40,167 nt of DNA from Candidatus Endomicrobiellum roisinitermitis. Its GTDB lineage: Bacteria > Elusimicrobiota > Endomicrobiia > Endomicrobiales > Endomicrobiaceae. Of this stretch, positions 18,440-27,836 are shown piece by piece. The stretch is from contig JAITSL010000053.1 in assembly GCA_031287855.1 (NCBI GenBank), forward strand, positions 1-40,167, written 5' to 3'. The first letter of the stretch is position 1. The number at the start of each line of letters is the position of its first letter. A program made the translations under genes and the position numbers. The notes below the pieces were generated by a model. It made no database searches, was not told where the DNA came from, and saw only the letters and a list, made by a program, of their open reading frames with translations.

Positions 18440-21076
18440 TTATTTATGTATATACTGCTCTGCATTTTTTATAACTTCACCGAGTTTTGATATATCTTTT
18501 GACCCGCCTTGTGCAAAATCAGGTTTGCCTCCACCTGAACCGTTGATCTCTAACGCAAAAGTTTTTGCTATACTTCCAGCATTTATTCCGTCTTTAACAT
18601 AATCAGGAGTAACAGAAACTATAAATGATACTTTATCTTTATATTGCGAAACTATTAACAATACTACTGACTTTATCTTTTCTTTTAAATCATCAGATAC
18701 TTCCCTTAAACTTTTTACGTCAACATCATAAAGCATAACAGACAAAAAATTAATACCATTAACTTTTTTAACTTGGCTTATATAATCATCCAATTTGTTT
18801 GACATCATATTATCTTTTAACATATTTAATTCTTCTTGTAGATTTTTATAGTCTAAAATCTGTTTTTGTAATTTATTTACAAGGTCATCTTTAGAAGAAC
18901 TTAAAACTTCAGACATTCTTTTTATTGTTTTTTCTTCATCTAGAATATAATTTTCTGAAGCGGTACCCGCAACTGCTTCTATGCGTCTTACCCCACTAGC
19001 CACAGATGATTCTGAAACAATTTTAAACATGCCAATATCGCCTGTTCTGTTTATATGAGTACCTCCACATAATTCCATTGAATAATTAATACTATCTACT
19101 TCATCTTTAATAGATACTGTTCTTACAATATCACCATATTTTTCACCAAACAAGGCCATTGCGCCAGAATTACGAGCTGTGTCTATATCCATACTTTCAA
19201 TACATACTTGCAAGTTTGCTCTTATAACAGAATTAACTCTCTTTTCAATTTTTATTAAATCTTCTTTACTTATCTGAGAAAAATGAGTAAAATCAAATCG
19301 CAAGTACTGACTTGTAACTAAAGAACCGGCTTGGGTAACATGCTGACCAAAAGCTTCTCTTAAAGCTTCATGGAGAATATGTGTTGTAGTGTGATGCCTT
19401 TCTACTTGTTTTCTACGGTGAACATCTATTATTGTGGCAACATCATCACTTACTTTTAGTGTACCTTTTATAACTTTTATCTTGTGCACAAATAAATTGC
19501 CAATAGGTTTAATAACATCATAAACTTCTGCCTCAAAATTACTATTTTCTATTTTCCCAGTGTCTGCAGTCTGCCCGCCAGATTGCGCATAAAAAGATGT
19601 TTTAGAAAGGATAACTTCTCCACTTTCACCATCTTCTATTTCTGTAACCTCTTTACCATCTTTTATTAAAGTTAAAACTTTTCCCTGGGCAACCATGTTT
19701 CCATAACCAACAAAAGTAGTATCGTTTATTTTCTTACGTAGTATAGAGTAAAAAGTTATATCTTTTTCCCCAGACCCACTCCAAGCAGCTCGTGATTTAT
19801 TTTGAGCTTCCTTTTGTTCTTCTTTAAAACCTTTCTCATCAACATTTAGACCATTTTCATTTGCAATTTCTTTTGTTAAATCGTAAGGAAAACCGTACGT
19901 ATCGTAAAGCTTAAAAACATCTTTCCCATCTATAGTTTTTAATTTCTTAGATTTATAAGCATTTATAATATCAGACAGTATTTGAGAACCTGATTCTAAT
20001 GTTTCTAAAAATTTTTCCTCTTCCTTTCTAATAGTAGACTTTATATTGCTAAGTCTAGAAGAAACTTCTGGATAAGCGCCACCCATAATACTTAAAACTG
20101 TTTCAGACAGCTCATTTAAAAACGGTTTATCGTACCCAAAAAGCATGCTTTGCCTTACTGCTCTTCTTAAAATTCTTCTCAAAACGTAGCCCCTACCTTC
20201 ATTTGAAGGTAATATGCCATCTGAAATTAAAAATGTGGCAGCCCTTGCATGGTCTGCCATCATTCTCAATTTAGAAATGTTTCCTTTTTCTTCTTTTATT
20301 TTTAAAATGTCTGCTGCTGTATTCATTATCGGAAGAAACAAATCTGTATCAAAAATATTCTTTTTACCGTTTGCGGCTGCAACAATTCTTTCTAACCCCA
20401 TACCGGTATCTATATTTTTTCTAGGCAAGTTTTTTAAAGATCCATCAATTTGTTTGTCAAACTGGGTAAAAACTAAGTTCCATATTTCAAGATATCTATC
20501 GCAGTTACAACTTGGGCCACAAGTTGGTTTGCCACAACTCATGCCTGGACCTAAGTCTATCAATATCTCAGAACAAGGGCCACACGGACCGATGTCTCCC
20601 ATATTCCAAAAATTTGTCTCATCTCCCATTTTTGTAATTCTACTTTCAGGAACAATTTTCCCCCAAATTTCTTTAGCTTCATCGTCATCTTTATAAACTG
20701 TAATATAGAGTTTATCTTTTGGTAAAGAAATATTTTCAGTTAAAAATTCCCACGCCCAAACGATTGCCTCCTCTTTAAAATAATCACCAAAAGAAAAATT
20801 GCCAAGCATTTCAAAAAAATTTAAATGCCTTGTAGTAAATCCAACTTGATCTATATCTGAAGTTCTAAAACACTTTTGACAGCTTGTAGCCCTAGAAAAA
20901 GAATCTTTACTCTGCCCCAAAAAATATTGTTTAAATTGGACCATGCCAGCTGATGTGAAAAGTAAAGTTTTATCCCCAGTAGGAATAAGAGAGTCTGATG
21001 GTACTATAGTAGAACCTTTTTCTTTAAAAAAATTTAAAAACTCTGTTCTGATTTTTGATGATTGTTTGTTGTTCAT
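18440..21076 (-). CDS. alaS: Alanine-tRNA ligase
   Basis: Charges tRNA-Ala. The class II core shows LLFTSAGMVQFKQYFLG and HLNFFEMLGNFSFGDYFKEE, then GMGLERI. The editing domain has the zinc residues in HHTTTHILHEALREAFG and in MELCGGTHINRTGDIG. The C-Ala domain ends NGSGGGKPDFAQGGSKD. A four-cysteine cluster near residue 180 (CGKPTCGPSCNCD) is typical of bacterial AlaRS. At 878 residues it is full length. No convincing Shine-Dalgarno sequence or T-box leader is visible upstream. It is a single gene between the glycosylase (convergent) and the autotransporter terminator. Confidence 0.97.
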   Translation of the reverse strand: MNNKQSSKIRTEFLNFFKEKGSTIVPSDSLIPTGDKTLLFTSAGMVQFKQYFLGQSKDSFSRATSCQKCFRTSDIDQVGFTTRHLNFFEMLGNFSFGDYFKEEAIVWAWEFLTENISLPKDKLYITVYKDDDEAKEIWGKIVPESRITKMGDETNFWNMGDIGPCGPCSEILIDLGPGMSCGKPTCGPSCNCDRYLEIWNLVFTQFDKQIDGSLKNLPRKNIDTGMGLERIVAAANGKKNIFDTDLFLPIMNTAADILKIKEEKGNISKLRMMADHARAATFLISDGILPSNEGRGYVLRRILRRAVRQSMLFGYDKPFLNELSETVLSIMGGAYPEVSSRLSNIKSTIRKEEEKFLETLESGSQILSDIINAYKSKKLKTIDGKDVFKLYDTYGFPYDLTKEIANENGLNVDEKGFKEEQKEAQNKSRAAWSGSGEKDITFYSILRKKINDTTFVGYGNMVAQGKVLTLIKDGKEVTEIEDGESGEVILSKTSFYAQSGGQTADTGKIENSNFEAEVYDVIKPIGNLFVHKIKVIKGTLKVSDDVATIIDVHRRKQVERHHTTTHILHEALREAFGQHVTQAGSLVTSQYLRFDFTHFSQISKEDLIKIEKRVNSVIRANLQVCIESMDIDTARNSGAMALFGEKYGDIVRTVSIKDEVDSINYSMELCGGTHINRTGDIGMFKIVSESSVASGVRRIEAVAGTASENYILDEEKTIKRMSEVLSSSKDDLVNKLQKQILDYKNLQEELNMLKDNMMSNKLDDYISQVKKVNGINFLSVMLYDVDVKSLREVSDDLKEKIKSVVLLIVSQYKDKVSFIVSVTPDYVKDGINAGSIAKTFALEINGSGGGKPDFAQGGSKDISKLGEVIKNAEQYIHK

Positions 21077-21120
21077 AGTGATTGTAATTTTACTAAAATT
21101 TTATACCAACTCAAACAAAA

Positions 21121-21163
21121 AAAGGTAGAGAGTCACAATAAAATCATGACTCTCTACCTTTTG
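21121..21163 (-). terminator. Rho-independent terminator of the autotransporter gene
   Basis: On the reverse strand a perfect 12-base-pair stem (GGTAGAGAGTCA pairing with TGACTCTCTACC) is followed by a run of T. It lies about 180 bases after the autotransporter stop and before alaS, so it would end the autotransporter message. The stem with its flanking A/T runs could work in both directions. Confidence 0.8.
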
Positions 21164-21340
21164 TCGCATTAGCAATCGTTGTTATAATCGCCACATTACC
21201 AGAATGCTATCTAGTACAAAAATAGCGTATATAACTTCAACCACTCTTTACAACTAACAACCTTATTATAAAAAATTTTATCTGAATCTTAACCTCCAAA
21301 TGTGAATTTTTTGTAAAATATTACAAGTACGCAATATTAC
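21164..21340 (-). other. Untranslated stretch between the autotransporter stop and its terminator
   Basis: About 177 bases with no convincing reading frame. A GGAGGTTAAG motif on the reverse strand looks like a ribosome binding site but no start codon follows at a usable distance. It may be a long 3' untranslated region or a decayed short gene. Confidence 0.35.
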
Positions 21341-24337
21341 TTATTCTATGTAATATTTTATTTTTAACATTGCGTCTACCCCTTCTCTTAGTCCCTTATA
21401 CCCAAACACGCTACAATCTATATTAAACTGCCCAATAGCGCTTGTTACTCCTATTTCGCCTATAGCATTACCTCCTCTTAAATCTACAACAGGGATGTCA
21501 AGATCTGTTGATTTTGCTTCAATTTTGCCAAAAAATTCGTATTCATACCCTAACCCAAGATATGGAGTTAAAGTATATTTTGAAGTATATAAATCTTCAA
21601 CACAAACCCCTGCCTCTTTTGCTTTTGTTTCTACTTCTTTCATATGCTCATGCTCTAAATCTGAATATTGCGTTAACACATTTAACAGTTTGTATCCTGA
21701 TCTTACACCTAAGCGAATTTTGCCCAAATTTGCTTGAGAAAATGCAATATTGTCTTGCGTAGATAGCGTTATATTTTTATCTTCTTGGTGCGTTAACAAA
21801 AACTTCCCGTTTACATCTACGCTAAACTTATTGCCTAATTTCAAAATATATCCGCATCCCAAATGAGCGCCATAATACATTACCTCATAGTTATATTTTA
21901 CTTCTTCCTGCGCACCTATTCCTATATCGCAGCTGTTAAAGTCTCCGGAAGAGTTCCCCGCATGTCCTGAAACGTCCATATAGATATTGTCTATTTTTAG
22001 GCGTCCTAAAATACCACCTCCAACATAGCTTATTATTCCTCTGGACGTAACATCGCCTAAATTATTTTCCATTATGGTATCTAAAGTATTATATTTACCA
22101 TCCCCATATTCCCCAAACGCTCCCAACATGAGTCTTTGATCCATAAAATGTTTTGATAAACCACCTACTACTGACACTCCTTCCATATCGACAGAGCTAT
22201 CAGAACTGTATTTTGTTGTACCGCCGTGCGCTAACGCAAAAGGTACAAGTTTACTATTAATATCGCATCTTTGACATACTGCTTGCAAAACTTTATTTGC
22301 GATAAAGTCCAATCCTTGCCCAGCAAATACTAAACCAGAAGCTGCTCCTCCTTGCGATAAGACTCTTGTTTGTGGATTTATAGATTTACTGCTTACTACT
22401 ACCGCAAGTTCGCTGGGGTCTTCCATTAAAATATAAAGATCGTACTTAACTATTACGCTGCTATATGAATCAACATATCCCGCATCACTGTTTGTAATTC
22501 CAGAAGTGCTTTTAATAAGAATAAATTTGTCATTGACGTTAATCCCACTGTTTCTATCCAAAGACACTGAAATCTTAACGTTATTGAGATTTACTCTGTT
22601 TCCGACACTAATCATAGCTTCATTAGTTCTTGGCCCATAAAAATTATAATATTCAAAATTTCTTAAGTCCGCTACAGTTATGCCTGTCGTTTTTAAATTC
22701 AGAGAGTTATTTGTAAAAACATCAGCTGTGGCGCTATTAGAATATCCTCCGTATATAATTGAAGCGTCAGAAAGTATAGCAGCACCGTCAATTGACACAG
22801 TATTACTGGTTGCCGGTCCATTTACAGAAGACCCACCGTAAACATGCCCTGCAATATCGCCGCCAAAAATTTCTACAGTGTTGCCGTTTGACGACCCATT
22901 AACACTATGACCGCCGTGAACGCCGGCGACTCTTCCGCTATATATTGTTACTTTATTTCCGGAAGCGTCAACTGCAGCATGACCGGCATAAATATCTCTT
23001 CCTATATTACTATAACTAATCTCTACTATATTATTTGTTGCAGATCCATTAGTAGAATACCCCCCATGAACATTGTTTAAAACAGCCCCATTGTATACTT
23101 TTATTTTATTACTAGACGCATTAAGAGCAGAATAACCGGCATAAGCGTCTCTTCCTATAGACCCACCATAAACGTCTACATTATTATTGGAAGCTGATCC
23201 GTAAAGCGAATATCCTCCATGTGCGTCAAATCTAACGTCTCCTGCATACATTTTTATTTCATTTCCTGACGCATTAACATTACTATAGCCGGCATAAATG
23301 TCCCGCGCGACAACTCCGCCTCCTATTTCTATTATATTGTTAAAAGCGTAGCCCTGAACAGCATACCCGCCATAAGCATCTCTTCCAATAGTTCCGTTAT
23401 TTATTTTGACTACGCTGTTACTCACAATACCAGCATTATCAGCCCTGCCTCCATGAACATCCTGATTAACAGCGCCATTATTGATTTCCACCACATTATT
23501 AAGTACCGCGCCGTTAGTAGAACGTCCTCCATAAACATCGTTTGTAATAGTCCCGCCATGCAATTTTACTTTATTTCCAGTCGCATCAAGCCCGCTAAAA
23601 CCGCCATAAACTTCGCTGGCCATATTACCGTTAAAAATCTCCACTGTATTATTAACCGTTTTAGAATGATTAGAAAATCCCCCATGGACATCCTGCCCAA
23701 TTGTTCCATTATTAATCTTGACTGTATTGTTAGCTATGTCTCCATTATCAGAAAATCCACCATTAACATTTCCTCCAATGTTGCCATCATCAATCTCCAC
23801 CATATTATTCTCTAGCAAGCCAGTATTAGAATGACAGCCAAACACATCTCCTACTATGGTGCCATTGACAACTTTTACTAAATTGCCTGAAGCAGCCGTA
23901 GCGTTGTTATTACAACGACCGCCATAAACGTCTCTACGTACCCTTCCTTTTATAATTTCAACAACATTATCAGTTACAGAACCAGCCCCATGGCTTTCGC
24001 CGCCGACAGCATCCACTCCAATTGTCCCTATAGTATTTACAGTTACTTTATTGCCCACAACATTTTGCATAGCATTATTAATATTGCTTGCGCCGAAAAT
24101 ACTATTGCCGTTAATACTAAAATTGTTCGGCAAAGTTATAGAGTTAGACTCTGTATGGACATCTGGTACGCCTTGCCCGTTGTTATGAGAATTACCATTT
24201 CCATAAACTGGAGCGACAATATTCGAATTTATTGTAATTTTTTTTGAATAAGAAATTCCTACGCAAAAAAATAAAGTTGCTGCTACTAAAAAAACAAACT
24301 TAACTTCCCTTTTGGTAAAACTAAAATTTGTAAGCAT
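21341..24337 (-). CDS. Autotransporter with about 17 beta-helix-like repeats and C-terminal barrel
   Basis: A 998-residue secreted/outer-membrane protein. The N-terminal signal sequence has basic residues before VKFVFLVAATLFFCVGISYS. From about residue 95 to 555 it holds some 17 imperfect repeats of 24-28 residues with the pattern N-x-V-x-I-x-x-G-x-I-x-x-D-V-Y-G-G-x-S; examples are NKVKLHGGTITNDVYGGRS and NTVEIFNGNMASEVYGGFS. After a linker with WDxF-like NDKFILIKSTSG, the last 300 residues form an autotransporter barrel domain (FALAHGGTTKYS, GLSKHFMDQRLMLGAFGEYG, YYGAHLGCGYILKLGNKFSV) ending KIKYYIE. TTG 24343 is also in frame; ATG 24337 is chosen, with GGAG at 24349-24352. The repeat region looks richer in G and C than neighbouring genes. 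The ligand is unknown; a passenger coil per repeat is inferred. Confidence 0.85.
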   Translation of the reverse strand: MLTNFSFTKREVKFVFLVAATLFFCVGISYSKKITINSNIVAPVYGNGNSHNNGQGVPDVHTESNSITLPNNFSINGNSIFGASNINNAMQNVVGNKVTVNTIGTIGVDAVGGESHGAGSVTDNVVEIIKGRVRRDVYGGRCNNNATAASGNLVKVVNGTIVGDVFGCHSNTGLLENNMVEIDDGNIGGNVNGGFSDNGDIANNTVKINNGTIGQDVHGGFSNHSKTVNNTVEIFNGNMASEVYGGFSGLDATGNKVKLHGGTITNDVYGGRSTNGAVLNNVVEINNGAVNQDVHGGRADNAGIVSNSVVKINNGTIGRDAYGGYAVQGYAFNNIIEIGGGVVARDIYAGYSNVNASGNEIKMYAGDVRFDAHGGYSLYGSASNNNVDVYGGSIGRDAYAGYSALNASSNKIKVYNGAVLNNVHGGYSTNGSATNNIVEISYSNIGRDIYAGHAAVDASGNKVTIYSGRVAGVHGGHSVNGSSNGNTVEIFGGDIAGHVYGGSSVNGPATSNTVSIDGAAILSDASIIYGGYSNSATADVFTNNSLNLKTTGITVADLRNFEYYNFYGPRTNEAMISVGNRVNLNNVKISVSLDRNSGINVNDKFILIKSTSGITNSDAGYVDSYSSVIVKYDLYILMEDPSELAVVVSSKSINPQTRVLSQGGAASGLVFAGQGLDFIANKVLQAVCQRCDINSKLVPFALAHGGTTKYSSDSSVDMEGVSVVGGLSKHFMDQRLMLGAFGEYGDGKYNTLDTIMENNLGDVTSRGIISYVGGGILGRLKIDNIYMDVSGHAGNSSGDFNSCDIGIGAQEEVKYNYEVMYYGAHLGCGYILKLGNKFSVDVNGKFLLTHQEDKNITLSTQDNIAFSQANLGKIRLGVRSGYKLLNVLTQYSDLEHEHMKEVETKAKEAGVCVEDLYTSKYTLTPYLGLGYEYEFFGKIEAKSTDLDIPVVDLRGGNAIGEIGVTSAIGQFNIDCSVFGYKGLREGVDAMLKIKYYIE

Positions 24338-24352
24338 AAGCAATTTAACTCC

Positions 24353-24787
24353 TTTTTTATTAGAATAAAAACGCTTAATCTAAATTAAAAACATAAAAAT
24401 TGCCATTACGCTTATGTAGGCGCTTTGCAAGTTATGTTTGCCAATTTAGACACTTCACTAATTTGAAAATTTGAAAACTTTAGAAACCGTCTTTGGAGAA
24501 TTCTCTTTAGGCGAGCAGCAAATGGATTGTTGATTTTGGTAAGATGAGTTTGGCTGGAGTTGTCATAATAATGACACAGACTCTCTTAAGTTACAAACAT
24601 TATTCCCACCTCCTTTTTTATAATTTAAAACACATTACAAACTCAAAACAAGCCATTTTTAGAATAGCAACCAAACCTTATCTAATAATGTGTTTTAATA
24701 GAAAAACTAAAATTAATTATTATTTACAAAATTCACAAACAAATGAAATGTAGAACTCTAATAACGAAAAACTATAAAAGTTATAAA
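24353..24787. other. Gene-free stretch upstream of the autotransporter
   Basis: About 435 bases, very AT-rich, with no family-like protein in any frame. It should hold the autotransporter promoter, but no strong -35/-10 pair stands out on the reverse strand. A 16-base palindromic site (TGTCATAATAATGACA, 24561-24576) is the only structured element seen. Confidence 0.5.
24561..24576. repeat. Small palindrome, possible operator
   Basis: TGTCAT and ATGACA are inverted around an AATA centre. The size and symmetry suit a dimeric regulator, but there is no adjacent promoter to support that. It lies about 220 bases upstream of the autotransporter start. Confidence 0.3.
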
Positions 24788-25074
24788 TTAATCGTGTCTT
24801 AAAGCTTCTAGTAGGATTTAATAATGACGCTTTTCTTGCAGGGTATACTCCAAAAATAATTCCAATAATACCACCAACACAACACACAAACACTGACTCA
24901 ATTATAAATTGAAATAATATGTCTTTATTGTTTGCGCCTATAGCCTTTCCTTAAACCTATTTCTTTTGTTCTCTCCGAAACAGACACAAACATTATATTC
25001 ATTATTCCTATTCCACCCACCAACAAACTTATAAACGCTATTGAACCTAAAAGCAAAGAAAATGCTCTGCCATA
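24788..25074 (-). pseudogene. Partial macB duplicate
   Basis: The stretch is nearly identical to the 3' end of the intact macB (25872 to about 26270), including the shared stop context (ATCGTGTCTTAAAGCTTC). An internal segment of about 111 bases is missing between two short direct copies of ATTCCAA. One-base changes break the frame: an extra G in the CTTCTAGTAGG stretch, an extra C in TATAGCCTTTCC, and one T fewer in GCTCTGCC. Homology stops at the GCCATA at 25069-25074. It encodes only the C-terminal membrane part of the permease. The close identity points to a recent duplication or gene conversion. Confidence 0.85.
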
Positions 25075-25190
25075 AGGAGAGGGGTATGTTCCCTCAGAAG
25101 CTATATTGCCAGAAAGATCTAGAGTACCATCAAGACAGACCCTTCCGTGGTTTGAACCTTGTGTACTTCTACCGTTTTAGCGACAGCGCC
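25075..25190 (-). pseudogene. Unidentified protein fragment joined to the macB duplicate
   Basis: On the reverse strand an open stretch reads [20 protein letters not shown], then [16 protein letters not shown], and enters the macB duplicate directly. A TAA lies just upstream, so the start is gone. The small-residue-rich, single-cysteine ending resembles the C-terminus of a pilin or other surface protein, but no family is identified. Confidence 0.4.
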
Positions 25191-25281
25191 CTGGCAAACT
25201 GTTAATTTCAATTGTTTGTGCAAGAAGAGAGTTAAGACAAGACTAAAAAAATGTACCTTAAAAGCATTTTTTTCTCCCTTG

Positions 25282-25570
25282 TTAACTTAGTGTGATCTTA
25301 CAAAATATTATCGCAAAAAAGCAAGCCCATGTATTGGTTACATACATATGAGACATATTAGTATTTTGAGCAATAATCTGCAAAGGTGCTTTTAAATTTA
25401 AAGACAAATAAGGCCTTTTGGTTTGGTATTGTAATTACACTAAATAGTCCACTAATAACCATTAAATCCTTCATCGCTTTCTATCAATGCTGCATTGCTG
25501 TTTATAAACTCTTGCCTCAATGTCCTATTGAACATTTCTACATACCCTTTTATCTTCAACTAAACAAAAG
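25282..25570 (-). pseudogene. C-terminal remnant of an integrase-core (DDE) transposase
   Basis: The reverse strand reads KIKGYVEMFNRTLRQEFINS, then NAALIESDEGFNGY. A frameshift follows, then LVDYLV, a stop, and YQTKRPYLSLNLKAPLQIIA followed by QNTNMSHMYVTNT to a TAA at 25282-25284. The glutamate in GYVEMFNRTL is the third catalytic residue of the rve family, and NTKRPxLSLNxKxPLQ is the usual C-terminal signature. The same nucleotide stretch (AAGATAAAAGGGTATG) ends the transposase piece at the right edge of the window, so both derive from one element type. Here 13-14 bases just before it are missing. Confidence 0.75.
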
Positions 25571-25593
25571 TTATTGATAGGACACTGACATTT

Positions 25594-25734
25594 TTGATAG
25601 AGCAAGTAGAGAAGATAAAAGAGGTAGAATATTTAGTGCAAGTGCAAAGAGCTAGTCAAGAAGTGTTTAAAGGGCTAGGAAATGCAATAGAGATGACGGA
25701 ATTTGGGCAAATAGTAAAGTCATATGAAAAGTAA
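25594..25734 (+). pseudogene. Unidentified reading-frame fragment
   Basis: A 46-codon open stretch, IEQVEKIKEVEYLVQVQRAS then QEVFKGLGNAIEMTEFGQIV, ends in TAA at 25732-25734. It has no proper start but a protein-like helical, charged composition and base usage unlike the flanking AT-rich spacer. A second short stretch follows (MTMVNVVDRALTMEMKST). It may be the tail of a gene from a mobile element. No family is recognised. Confidence 0.35.
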
Positions 25735-25871
25735 TAATGACAATGGTCAATGTGGTAGATAGAGCATTAACAATGGAAATGAAGAGCACTATAGCAAGCA
25801 AGGTAATGCAAGTGTAAAAGAGTAGTTTCAATAAATTACCATATTTCTTATATATAAAGTCAAATCAGTAT

Positions 25872-27836
25872 TTAATCGTGTCTTAAAGCTTCTATAGGAT
25901 TTAATAATGACGCTTTTCTTGCAGGCCATACTCCAAAAACAATTCCAATAATACAAGAAAAACAAAAGGCAAGCAATATTGAAAACAACGTTATAACTGT
26001 ATCCCATCCTGCAAATTTACTTATTATAAAAGATATTCCTGACCCAAAAACTATTCCAACAATGCCACCGGCACAACACACAAACACTGACTCAATTATA
26101 AATTGAAATAATATGTCTTTATTGTTTGCGCCTATAGCTTTCCTTAAACCTATTTCTTTTGTTCTCTCTGAAACAGACACAAACATTATATTCATTATTC
26201 CTATTCCACCCACCAACAAACTTATAAACGCTATTGAACCTAAAAGCAAAGAAAACGCTCTTGCCATAGCAGACATCGCTTCTTGAATGTCTGCCATATT
26301 AAGTACTCTCACAGCATCCTTAGCACTAGAAGGCACTCTATGCGTAAACAATAACCTTGCCACAATATCTTCAGATACTTTTGCCATATCTGCATTATCC
26401 TTTACTTGCACATCTAAATAATTTAAAACATCAACGCCAAAAACTCTATGAAGAGCAGTGTTTAAAGGTATTAAAACTTTATCGTCTTCATCTCTCCAAC
26501 CTTTAGAACCTTTGGCAGGTAAAACTCCTATAACTTGAAAGTCAATTCTATTAACCTTTATGTATTCGCCTATAGGGTTAAAATCCTTATCTCCATAAAT
26601 TTCCTTTGCTACAGTTTCGCCAAGCAATATGACTTTTTTTCTTTCTAGATCTTCTTCTTTTGTAAAAAATCTTCCACTAGCAGGATAAGAAGCTCTTAAA
26701 TCTATATAGTCTGGAGAAACTCCCTCAAGTCTTGTGTTGTGGTTATGCCCATTTGCAACAATTTGGGACCTTCCAATGCAATAACCTGAAATAGCTTTTA
26801 TACCCTTAATATTATTTTTTAAATCTCCTATATCTTCACTCTTTAACCTCATAAAAGCACCAGTTTCTTGAGAAATTCCACCTTTCTGCGAAGCACCAGG
26901 ACTTACCATTAAAAGATTAGATCCTAAACTTGAAACTTGTTCCTCCACAGACTTTTTTGCCCCTGTACCCACTGCAAGCATCGCTATTAAACTTGAAACT
27001 CCTATCATTACACCTAATATTGACAGGATTGATCTCACCTTGTTTCCCTTTAGAGACCTATACGCCTGTACAAAATAATCCCTTATCCTTATTATCGAAA
27101 AACTCTTTTGACTTACTTTTTTGTCTCTTATAATACCCATCTCTTTTTTTTGTAGCTCAGTTTGCTCATCTGCTACTATTAGTCCATCTTGCACAGTTAT
27201 CGTTCTTGTTGCATACGCTGCTAATTCCGGTTCGTGTGTTACCATCACTATTGTTATGCCGGAATTGTTTAAATCTTTTAATATTTTTATTATTTCTTTT
27301 GTTGATTTTGTGTCTAAATTACCTGTAGGTTCATCTGCAAAGATAATGAACGGTTTATTTATTAATGCCCTTGCTATTGCTACTCTTTGTTGTTGTCCAC
27401 CAGATACTTCATTTGGTTTGTGGTCTACCCTTTTTGAAAGCCCTAGCATTTCTAACAACTTTAATGCATCTGCATGTACTTTCTCATCTTTTGAATTTGA
27501 GTACATTACTGGCAAAGCAACATTTTCCAATATGGTTAATTTTGGTAAAAGGTTAAATTGTTGAAACACAAATCCTAAATAATGATTTCTTAACGTTGCT
27601 AATTCCGTTTCTGTATATTTTGATATTTCTATCCCGGCTAATTTGTATGAACCTTCTGTTGGTTTATCTAATAGACCTACTATGTTAAGTAGTGTAGATT
27701 TTCCACTCCCTGAATGCCCCATTATTGCTACAAACTCGCCCTGATTTATTTCTAAATTTATACCATGTAGCACCGGCACATCTAACTTTTCTAGATAATA
27801 TATTTTTTTAACATCTTTTAACTCTATTACTTTCAT
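25872..27836 (-). CDS. macB: MacB-type efflux ABC transporter, ATPase-permease
   Basis: A 654-residue fused ATPase and permease of the MacB family in the inner membrane. The ATPase has Walker A GHSGSGKST, Q-loop FVFQQFNLLP, signature VSGGQQQRVAIARAL and Walker B FADEPTGNLD. A helix near residue 265 (GNKVRSILSILGVMIGVSSL) starts the permease, followed by a periplasmic core domain and three C-terminal helices, with [20 protein letters not shown] as the FtsX-type cytoplasmic motif. It overlaps macA by 4 bases. With macA and the TolC-like gene upstream it forms a tripartite efflux or secretion system; the cargo is unknown. A broken copy of its 3' end lies downstream. Confidence 0.93.
   Translation of the reverse strand: MKVIELKDVKKIYYLEKLDVPVLHGINLEINQGEFVAIMGHSGSGKSTLLNIVGLLDKPTEGSYKLAGIEISKYTETELATLRNHYLGFVFQQFNLLPKLTILENVALPVMYSNSKDEKVHADALKLLEMLGLSKRVDHKPNEVSGGQQQRVAIARALINKPFIIFADEPTGNLDTKSTKEIIKILKDLNNSGITIVMVTHEPELAAYATRTITVQDGLIVADEQTELQKKEMGIIRDKKVSQKSFSIIRIRDYFVQAYRSLKGNKVRSILSILGVMIGVSSLIAMLAVGTGAKKSVEEQVSSLGSNLLMVSPGASQKGGISQETGAFMRLKSEDIGDLKNNIKGIKAISGYCIGRSQIVANGHNHNTRLEGVSPDYIDLRASYPASGRFFTKEEDLERKKVILLGETVAKEIYGDKDFNPIGEYIKVNRIDFQVIGVLPAKGSKGWRDEDDKVLIPLNTALHRVFGVDVLNYLDVQVKDNADMAKVSEDIVARLLFTHRVPSSAKDAVRVLNMADIQEAMSAMARAFSLLLGSIAFISLLVGGIGIMNIMFVSVSERTKEIGLRKAIGANNKDILFQFIIESVFVCCAGGIVGIVFGSGISFIISKFAGWDTVITLFSILLAFCFSCIIGIVFGVWPARKASLLNPIEALRHD

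Noticed and set aside
21077-21340. T-box leader for alaS
   Set aside because: No T-box core sequence is visible. The one strong hairpin is a terminator oriented for the upstream autotransporter gene.
22800-24060. Regular repeats that might be a CRISPR array
   Set aside because: The repeats are imperfect, about 75 bases apart, and encode a continuous repeat protein in one open frame. There are no constant repeats with unique spacers and no cas genes.
24544-24753. 69-codon forward reading frame
   Set aside because: No ribosome binding site, no family-like sequence and poor composition. It lies in degraded AT-rich spacer.
25140-25165. GGTTCAAACC on the reverse strand, resembling a tRNA T-loop
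   Set aside because: The flanking bases do not pair as a T stem (CAAGG against CACGG) and no acceptor, D or anticodon arms are found. The stretch reads as protein instead.
25386-25577. 63-codon forward reading frame
   Set aside because: It is the reverse-strand shadow of the transposase remnant.
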